From assembly GCA_003661775.1 (NCBI GenBank), contig QMWT01000055.1:1-6752 (forward strand): 6,752 nt of DNA, given 5' to 3'. The DNA is from Thermoprotei archaeon (GTDB taxonomy: Archaea > Thermoproteota > Thermoprotei_A > Sulfolobales > Ignisphaeraceae). Shown piece by piece: positions 1 through 4,660 of the stretch. Both the position numbers and the translations under genes were made by a program. A model generated the notes under the pieces. It searched no databases. It was not told where the DNA came from and saw only the letters and a list, made by a program, of their open reading frames with translations. How positions within the stretch are numbered: the stretch's first letter is position 1; each line of letters opens with the position of its first letter.

Positions 1-1431
1 GTGCTGAACACTATAAAAGCATCAGGTGTAGTGCTCTACCCCTACGCACACCTATCCCCCAACCTAGCGCCACCGGAAACCGCCATCAGCATCCTAAAAA
101 TGTTTGAGAAAAATCTGAAGGATTTAGGAATAAGCGTTTCAAGAGCCCCTTTCGGATGGTATAAAGAGTTCAAACTTGAATGTTATGGACATCCCTTGGC
201 GGAACTCTCTCGAACAATAGCTCCCAGAAAAGATCTCTTCACGATCGAGGTCATGATGTACAAACCCAATGTAGGAAAATTGGTCGGGATCAAGAAGGAT
301 GAGCTACCGCAACACCTTCTAAACCTTGCAGAAACAGAGCTTAGCTCTGGTAAGGTGAACAACGTAAACAGAGGTGTAGCCGAATACTTTGCGCGGTTCG
401 GACTTTTGTACGCGGAAAAGGGCTTCGTTTACACGAAATATGCTCAGCTAATGCTGAAGAGCTTTGAGTCTTGTATCTCGAGACTACTCAGCAGAGTTAT
501 CAACGAGAATGCCTTGGCACTGACGCTACCTACAGCTACTCCCCGCTGCCTGGATCCCAGATGTGCAGAGGTTTCCGAATCTGTGGACAAGGTTAGGCTA
601 TTCGCAGAACTGGGTATAGACGACACCCATGTAGAGGTGTGGAGAGCGAGACTCAACAAACCCCTAAAGATACCTTCGGGCCACGAACTCCAAGAATATT
701 CGTTGGTATACTTCTACAAGAAGTGTAGGGGTCATGGTGAATGCGGTGAACTTCTGAAACAGGTCGTTAATGCTGCCGGAGATGCTCTGCGTAAGGTTAT
801 TGGAGAGAGATTTTTGATGATATTCAGAGTTTATGGAGCAGAGCCACATACATTCTTCCAGAAGTACGAAGAGTTCCTCCGCGAGATCGCGAGGGAGACC
901 ACGTTAGCAACTTTCATCAGGTTCAATACCTTAATACCTACGCTTGAGATCGCACTGATGGGTGTAGATAGCGTGAACAACCCCGTAAATCTTTCACGTA
1001 TCCGATTGAGTTCCTACAACAACGCTCTACTGCTTCACGGAGCTATGTTAGGAAGCTTCGAAGAGTTCCTCTACTCGGTGATCGACAGGCAGCTAGAGCT
1101 TAGTAGAGAAGGTAAAACACCGACTCTACCTACTTGGTTAAGCCCAGTGCAGGTCAGGGTGATACCGATTAAGAAAGAGTTCGTTGAGCGTGCTAGAGAG
1201 ATCCATCGAGAACTCGCTGAAAATAACATCAGAGCTGAGGTGGATGATCGGGGCGTAGGTTTGGGAAGAAAGATGAGAGATGCAGGAAGGCTATGGATTC
1301 CCTACCTAGTTATGATAGGGCCGAGAGAAGCTAGTACTGGGAGTTTAACCGTTAGGGTAAGAACATCAGGAGAGCAACTCCCTATGAACTTAAGTGAGCT
1401 CTTAGAGAAGATCAGAAGTGAGCAATGTTGA
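1..1431 (+). CDS. thrS-ed: Threonyl-tRNA synthetase editing protein (ThrRS-ed type), 5'-partial
   Basis: Probable proofreading partner of threonyl-tRNA synthetase: it would hydrolyse Ser-tRNA(Thr) in the cytoplasm, while a separate ThrRS-cat charges the tRNA (known for some crenarchaea). Residues 1-100 (window numbering) are the archaeal D-aminoacyl-deacylase-like editing domain: YPYAHLS (13-19), APFGWYKEF (49-57) and GHPLAELSRTI (63-73) keep the family's His, Tyr-Lys and Glu (H17, Y54, K55, E68). Residues ~125-370 match the class II core only weakly. Motif 3 reads HGAMLGSFEEF (346-356), so the invariant Arg aligns with E355, and no motif 2 Arg is visible. Residues ~377-470 are a good anticodon-binding domain (VDDR, GLGRKMRDAG, WIPYLVMIG). 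The GTG at base 1 is probably an internal Val: the family has ~70 more residues before YPYAHLS, so the true start lies upstream. Stop is TGA at 1429-1431. Family sure; loss of aminoacylation is inferred. Confidence 0.88.
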   Translation: MLNTIKASGVVLYPYAHLSPNLAPPETAISILKMFEKNLKDLGISVSRAPFGWYKEFKLECYGHPLAELSRTIAPRKDLFTIEVMMYKPNVGKLVGIKKDELPQHLLNLAETELSSGKVNNVNRGVAEYFARFGLLYAEKGFVYTKYAQLMLKSFESCISRLLSRVINENALALTLPTATPRCLDPRCAEVSESVDKVRLFAELGIDDTHVEVWRARLNKPLKIPSGHELQEYSLVYFYKKCRGHGECGELLKQVVNAAGDALRKVIGERFLMIFRVYGAEPHTFFQKYEEFLREIARETTLATFIRFNTLIPTLEIALMGVDSVNNPVNLSRIRLSSYNNALLLHGAMLGSFEEFLYSVIDRQLELSREGKTPTLPTWLSPVQVRVIPIKKEFVERAREIHRELAENNIRAEVDDRGVGLGRKMRDAGRLWIPYLVMIGPREASTGSLTVRVRTSGEQLPMNLSELLEKIRSEQC

Positions 1432-1497
1432 ACCTAGTGATGATAAGTCCCGCAACTGACCTCTCGAGGTGATGTCACCGAACCTCCACTGATCCTT
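1432..1497 (+). ncRNA. Box C/D guide sRNA (2'-O-methylation guide)
   Basis: All four boxes are present in order with normal spacing. C box GTGATGA is at 1437-1443, a 12-nt guide at 1444-1455, D' box CTGA at 1456-1459, a 9-nt linker at 1460-1468, C' box GTGATGT (one mismatch at its last base) at 1469-1475, a 13-nt guide at 1476-1488, and D box CTGA at 1489-1492. Archaeal C/D sRNAs of ~50-65 nt bind L7Ae, Nop5 and fibrillarin and direct 2'-O-methylation of the target base paired five nucleotides upstream of D or D'. Here that predicts a G in a target like UUGCGGGACUUA (D' guide) and a G in UGGAGGUUCGGUG (D guide). No target can be confirmed from this window. The terminal stem is weak, so the outer ends are approximate. 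The RNA starts almost at the thrS-ed stop and ends just before the mvk SD site. Confidence 0.8.
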
Positions 1498-1508
1498 GCT
1501 CCGCCCGC

Positions 1509-1516
1509 AGGTGATC
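1509..1516 (+). promoter_or_regulatory. Shine-Dalgarno site of mevalonate kinase
   Basis: AGGTGATC lies 2-3 nt before the ATG at 1519 and matches the archaeal 16S 3' end (AUCACCUCC) over at least seven bases. It fixes the start: the frame upstream stays open to a TAA at 1444 but contains no ATG, GTG or TTG codon. Confidence 0.8.
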
Positions 1517-1518
1517 CC

Positions 1519-2532
1519 ATGAAGGCTATCGTCCGCGTACCAACGAAAATTACAGTTTTTGGCGAACACGCTGTTGTCTACGGCAAGCCCGCTATCGCCG
1601 TCACGATCCCCCGCTTTATACTGGTGACCCTGACCCCCCGCAACGATAGCAAGATCGAGGTCCACACACACGGAGTATCAGCTAGGCTATCGAGCATTGT
1701 GCTTGAGAGAGACTCTAACAACGTTATCTCCCAAGCAGAGCCTGCAGACCTTCAACGAATTGTAAACTACATTATCACGGCTCTGAATCTCTGCGAGGAT
1801 CTTCTCAAAGAGGAGAAGAAGCATGGATACAATGTCGAGGTTAGGTCTGAGCTACCTCCGAGCATAGGTCTAGGCACGTCGGCGGCCGTTTCCGTCGGAG
1901 TTGTTGCGGCCTGTTTCGCACTTCACGGCGAGGATCCCTTGAAGAGGCGGGGAGATGTGGCTATGACTGCGTGGAGGACCGAGTACAAAGTGCAGGGAGC
2001 TGCTAGCCCCATGGACACTTTTACGGTCACGTTCGGAGGTTTGAGATACATAGAGCCTAAGAACTTCAACGCTCAAGAGATCGTCTATCGCGGCGACCTG
2101 CCCCTCGTTGTAGGTTACACACCCCGACACGGAACAACTGCTGAGCTTGTTGCAAAAGTTCGTTCACTGAGGTCCAGAGCTCCGCTTATCCTAAACAAGA
2201 TCATGGATCTAATAGGTGAAGTCGTTGAAGAAGCTCGCAGAACTCTTGAGAAGAGAGACCTTGAGGAGTTGGGGCTACTAATGAACGTAAACCACGGTCT
2301 GCTATCTTCATTGGGAGTAGTTAACGAGGTTCACGACCGAATAGTTCACGTACTTAGAAGAGCAGGTGCTTTAGGAGCCAAGACTAGTGGTGCTGGTGGA
2401 GGAGGTGCTTTTGTAGCCCTGGCAAGCTCATCCGAGGATTCCGATAGGCTGGCCAAGCTTATCACGGGCTTAGAGGCAGTGCCGGTAGCTACACAGATAT
2501 GGAGACGGGGTTTTGAGGTCCTCGAGTATTAA
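1519..2532 (+). CDS. mvk: Mevalonate kinase
   Basis: Cytoplasmic GHMP-family kinase that phosphorylates mevalonate to 5-phosphomevalonate using ATP, the first kinase step toward the isoprenoids of archaeal ether lipids. The 337-aa protein has normal family length (archaeal forms are ~310-340 aa). Motif 1 is KITVFGEHAVVYGKPA (10-25, with the conserved Lys10 and Glu16). Motif 2, the phosphate-binding loop, is PPSIGLGTSAAVSVG (113-127). E155 and D166, in SPMDTFTVTFGG, fit the magnesium Glu and catalytic Asp. Motif 3 is KTSGAGGGGAFVAL (288-301). No key residue is missing. Motif 2 has GLGTSAA where many members have GLGSSAA, a mild change. No TATA element is seen in the 87 bases before it, so it is probably co-transcribed with thrS-ed and the C/D sRNA. 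Its stop overlaps that of the convergent gene. Confidence 0.95.
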   Translation: MKAIVRVPTKITVFGEHAVVYGKPAIAVTIPRFILVTLTPRNDSKIEVHTHGVSARLSSIVLERDSNNVISQAEPADLQRIVNYIITALNLCEDLLKEEKKHGYNVEVRSELPPSIGLGTSAAVSVGVVAACFALHGEDPLKRRGDVAMTAWRTEYKVQGAASPMDTFTVTFGGLRYIEPKNFNAQEIVYRGDLPLVVGYTPRHGTTAELVAKVRSLRSRAPLILNKIMDLIGEVVEEARRTLEKRDLEELGLLMNVNHGLLSSLGVVNEVHDRIVHVLRRAGALGAKTSGAGGGGAFVALASSSEDSDRLAKLITGLEAVPVATQIWRRGFEVLEY

Positions 2533-3050
2533 CGTAGGAGAAGCACCGTGATTATCACCGTTATGAACATGAATAGCATCAGTAGGGTAACCGCACTCCT
2601 AAGCTCATACCGCCAGTTCCTGAATAGACCGTAGCGCCTAAACACTTTCCTTTCATTTACAAGGGTTCTGTACGTCTGCTCCTTAGCTGTGGGGGGCAGG
2701 GGATACCTCTCGCGGGTAATGGGCTTAGCCTTGTGTTTCTCAGAGGCTTTGGCAAGTTCCAGGATCTTGCTCCTTAACAACGCTAACGTTCTGAAACGCG
2801 GACTTTTCAGCATAGCCTCAACTTCCTCAAAGCTGTAGTTGGCCATTATGGGCAGGAGCTCCTCCTTTACACACTCGATGAGCTGTGTACCTAGATCGAG
2901 AAAATTCTCGCCGCGAGCTACGTTCTTCAGCTCTCCTATCCACGACTCGAGCTTGGTAAAAGCATAGTCTGCAGACTGCGTATACCTAAGCTCGTTTCTT
3001 ATACGTCTACATATATCGTTCATTAGTACCTGTGAGCTACTTCTCTCCAT
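2529..3050 (-). CDS. Unrecognised tail-anchored membrane protein, 173 aa
   Basis: I do not recognise this family. The protein has a soluble, mainly charged and helical N-terminal part (1-~105), a basic, proline-containing stretch (~106-151, including YPLPPT at 116-121 and RRYGLFRNWRYELR at 138-151), and one strongly hydrophobic helix at 152-172 followed only by Arg173. That layout is a C-terminal tail anchor with the positive-inside rule placing the N-terminal part in the cytoplasm. No signal peptide and no catalytic motif is visible. The ATG at 3050 has GGGGAG three bases upstream. A second ATG at codon 10 (preceded by AGGT) is a possible alternative. The gene converges on mvk and overlaps it by four bases. 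It is read from its own AT-rich promoter region, so it is not in an operon with mvk. Coding status is supported by length, the SD site and the clean membrane segment. Confidence 0.72.
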   Translation of the reverse strand: MERSSSQVLMNDICRRIRNELRYTQSADYAFTKLESWIGELKNVARGENFLDLGTQLIECVKEELLPIMANYSFEEVEAMLKSPRFRTLALLRSKILELAKASEKHKAKPITRERYPLPPTAKEQTYRTLVNERKVFRRYGLFRNWRYELRSAVTLLMLFMFITVIITVLLLR

Positions 3051-3080
3051 ATACTCCCCATAGACACTCGCTATACATAG

Positions 3081-3088
3081 CTAATAAA
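3081..3088 (-). promoter_or_regulatory. TATA box proximal to the tail-anchored protein gene
   Basis: TTTATTAG on the minus strand is centred ~35 bases before the ATG at 3050. With the usual archaeal TATA-to-start distance of ~25-27 bases, transcription would begin near 3060, giving a short leader that holds GGGGAG. Confidence 0.45.
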
Positions 3089-3142
3089 CAGACTGGGGCG
3101 GTACTATACATGTACACTGCTACCTTTCTATATCACCACGCT

Positions 3143-3150
3143 GATATAAA
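3143..3150 (-). promoter_or_regulatory. Distal TATA box with BRE-like AAGG
   Basis: TTTATATC preceded by GAAGG on the minus strand is the best TATA match in the gap. It predicts a start near 3120 and a ~70-nt leader for the tail-anchored gene, or an unrecognised short RNA. Confidence 0.4.
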
Positions 3151-3187
3151 CCTTCAACACTTCGAAAACTTTCCATAGGATCCATCA

Positions 3188-3195
3188 CAAATAAA
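3188..3195 (-). promoter_or_regulatory. Third TATA-like element
   Basis: TTTATTTG preceded by AAAAAGG on the minus strand. It shares AAGGTTTAT with the element 45 bases downstream, so it could be a tandem promoter or a duplicated recognition site. It is the weakest of the three as a TATA box. Confidence 0.25.
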
Positions 3196-3283
3196 CCTTT
3201 TTAACATTATCAGGACACAATAGCACCGCCCTGAACCTCTCTAGGATTATCTGTGGATACAACTCGAAGATTTATCCAAAGTG

Positions 3284-4537
3284 CTACTCTACGTAGCCTT
3301 CAAGCCTTACATGCGGTGCGATCTCGGATACTAGGTGATCCTTTTCATCACTTACTCTAAGAAGTTGCCTTCGCCCAATAGCGCTTATGGTCGATAACTT
3401 GGCTAGCGGGATTTTGATGCTTCTAAGCATGATAGGCTGCCTAATCTCGTGCCGTTCTATCACAAACGCGTTCTCCGGAACCAGCCTGATTAACCCCCTC
3501 TCAAATACCGCCATAGCCACCCCATCTATGTAGAATCCCCTCGGAGTTTCCTCCACGATCTCTCTATCACCCCAGTCTCCTCGCCCTACTACCAGTGTTG
3601 TGTGAAAAGGTGTGGGAACTCTGAAGAGTCCGTACGCCGAACCGGGTTTAGACTTATGAACGAAAGCTGTGTGACGTGTGTGGTGATAATCAACGACTGT
3701 GCCCGCCTCCACTAAGAACCTCTTAGAGGTTGCGATACCCTCATCGTCGAAGAACCTTATCGAAGGCGCCAACGGGTTCCTGGGCTCATCAACAAGCTCT
3801 AACTCTGGAGGACCTATTCTTGCACCCCGAGCTACGGCGGGTCTATGCCCCTCAAGTGCATGGGATAGTTCGTGGAAGAGAGCCGCTGCTGCTTCTGGTG
3901 AGAGCACGAGAGTTGCCCTACCAGCGGCTAACGGGTTTAACGGTCTAGCTCTTACACTGCTAAGAGCTTTCTCGTATGCTTTTTTCAATACATACTCCAC
4001 GAATTTACCAGCCACCTTCTGCGTAGTAGGAACAAAGGCTATTCTGTAAGAACCGAACCCCCTCCTACCACCCCTCTCAACAATTATCGCCCCCATAAGG
4101 TCAAGCACTACCTTCTCCTCAACAGCTTCCCCGTAATCCCTACTGATGATCCTCTCAATGTGTTTAGAGATCCCTACAAATTCACAGCTTGAAACTCCGG
4201 CACCACGGTACTCTTCACATATACCTGAAGCAACTTCCAACAGCTCTTCTAGGTTACTAGGTGGCGTACCCAAAACAGCATGACCCTTAAACATATCACC
4301 CTCAGCTAACCCTCTACACACAGTCCTATCCTTCAGGTAACTAAGCATCTTCTCAGCAAGGTCCTTCTCATCCTCTCCACAATCCCGACCCTGACACGAT
4401 ACTATAGACCAACATCCGTTGGCGCAGACCCTGAAACCCTTAACCTCTGCTCTCAACTTATTGATCTCAGCAGCATTGTCACGGAAGGCAAACTCAGTGA
4501 TCTCCTCGCGATACCTAACCTCATCCCTATACAGCAC
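3284..4537 (-). CDS. TldD/PmbA-family metallopeptidase-like protein, divergent and short
   Basis: TldD/PmbA proteins are zinc-dependent proteases; the bacterial TldD-TldE pair matures peptides such as microcin B17, and the archaeal role is unclear. Hallmarks, numbered from this start: FHELSHALEG (221-230), FFDDEGIATSKRFLVEAGTVVDY (263-285) and GFYIDG (334-339), ending VRLEGYVE where the family has IRxxGLxVGG. The metal site is odd: HExxH (222-226) replaces the usual HExxxH, and the C-terminal Gly/Cys segment that supplies the Cys ligand is shortened and has no Cys. H401 or H409 might substitute (inference). The N-terminal family helix is missing. All seven Cys sit at 38-118, four of them at 38, 42, 48 and 53. 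I chose GTG 4537 (417 aa) because GGAGGGG precedes it by 7 nt. GTG 4573 (429 aa) is possible but has no SD at normal spacing. No TldE partner is seen. Divergent from the STAND gene. Confidence 0.85.
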   Translation of the reverse strand: MLYRDEVRYREEITEFAFRDNAAEINKLRAEVKGFRVCANGCWSIVSCQGRDCGEDEKDLAEKMLSYLKDRTVCRGLAEGDMFKGHAVLGTPPSNLEELLEVASGICEEYRGAGVSSCEFVGISKHIERIISRDYGEAVEEKVVLDLMGAIIVERGGRRGFGSYRIAFVPTTQKVAGKFVEYVLKKAYEKALSSVRARPLNPLAAGRATLVLSPEAAAALFHELSHALEGHRPAVARGARIGPPELELVDEPRNPLAPSIRFFDDEGIATSKRFLVEAGTVVDYHHTRHTAFVHKSKPGSAYGLFRVPTPFHTTLVVGRGDWGDREIVEETPRGFYIDGVAMAVFERGLIRLVPENAFVIERHEIRQPIMLRSIKIPLAKLSTISAIGRRQLLRVSDEKDHLVSEIAPHVRLEGYVE

Positions 4538-4544
4538 TGGGGAT

Positions 4545-4551
4545 CCCCTCC
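4545..4551 (-). promoter_or_regulatory. Shine-Dalgarno site of the TldD-like gene
   Basis: GGAGGGG on the minus strand sits 7 bases before the GTG at 4537-4535. It would lie inside the coding region if translation began at GTG 4573, which argues for the shorter start. Confidence 0.6.
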
Positions 4552-4605
4552 ACAAATGCCCAGCTCTATACACGAGTTAGAATGCCTTATCTCCCAAGTT
4601 CTACT

Positions 4606-4624
4606 TCTTAACAAGTTATTAAGA
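4606..4624. promoter_or_regulatory. 19-bp palindrome over the divergent TATA region (candidate operator)
   Basis: TCTTAACAAGTTATTAAGA is a palindrome centred on 4615 with eight of nine base pairs matching (only C4612/A4618 fails). It contains the only good TATA candidates for both genes: TTATTAA at 4616-4622 (+ strand, predicting a start near 4646) and TTAATAAC (- strand, predicting a start near 4590). A dimeric protein bound here would block both promoters. Confidence 0.45.
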
Positions 4625-4631
4625 TTCGTAA

Positions 4632-4641
4632 GAACATGTTC
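4632..4641. promoter_or_regulatory. Perfect 10-bp palindrome near the predicted + strand transcription start
   Basis: GAACATGTTC is self-complementary and lies between the TATA box and the SD of the STAND gene. It could be a second operator half or chance; ten base pairs is short. Confidence 0.25.
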
Positions 4642-4647
4642 CGTATA

Positions 4648-4652
4648 GAGGT
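4648..4652 (+). promoter_or_regulatory. Shine-Dalgarno site of the STAND regulator gene
   Basis: GAGGT lies 8 bases before GTG 4661. An in-frame TAA at 4658-4660 directly abuts that GTG, so translation cannot begin further upstream. Confidence 0.6.
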
Positions 4653-4660
4653 CTACGTAA

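Larger units (their letters stand above)
3051..3283. other. AT-rich intergenic region with three minus-strand TATA-like elements
   Basis: This is a gene-free gap between the TldD-like gene (ending at 3284, - strand) and the tail-anchored protein gene (starting at 3050, - strand). I find no convincing ORF, tRNA or C/D sRNA on either strand. It carries three TATA-like elements on the minus strand, a repeated AAGGTTTAT (minus strand; 3191-3199 and 3146-3154), and an imperfect inverted repeat around GGGCGGT/ACCGCCC (3095-3105 and 3222-3232). No obvious T-run terminator follows the TldD-like stop. Confidence 0.5.

Noticed and set aside
444..849. Minus-strand open frames inside thrS-ed
   Set aside because: They have no family resemblance and oppose a gene with clear ThrRS editing and anticodon-binding motifs. 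They are shadows.
1444..1456. The D' guide reads TAAGTCCCGCAAC, like a conserved stretch of 16S rRNA near E. coli position 1100
   Set aside because: The match, recalled from memory, is in the same sense as the rRNA, so it cannot base-pair with it as a guide. It also fits the bacterial form better than the archaeal form I recall. Probably chance.
1467..1473. GAGGTGAT as an upstream SD site for a longer mevalonate kinase
   Set aside because: No ATG, GTG or TTG follows in frame before 1519. The bases are explained by the C' box of the sRNA.
1468..1479. GGTGATGTCACC hairpin as a terminator after thrS-ed
   Set aside because: The stem is only 5 bp with a 2-base loop and no T-run follows. It coincides with the C' box.
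2529..3050. Possible GINS or other replication-factor subunit
   Set aside because: There is only vague helical similarity and no motif I can name, and a membrane tail anchor does not fit.
3120..3200. A second C/D sRNA on the minus strand, from GTGATGG and GTGATAT
   Set aside because: No CTGA box lies at a usable distance downstream of either one.
3846..3875. HELSH as evidence of a gluzincin or M48-type protease
   Set aside because: The following LEG, the DDEG segment and the GFYIDG region place the protein in the TldD/PmbA family instead. There is no membrane segment.
3699..4049. Plus-strand open frames opposite the TldD-like gene
   Set aside because: They overlap the conserved HExxH and DDEG region of the real gene and show no recognisable domain.
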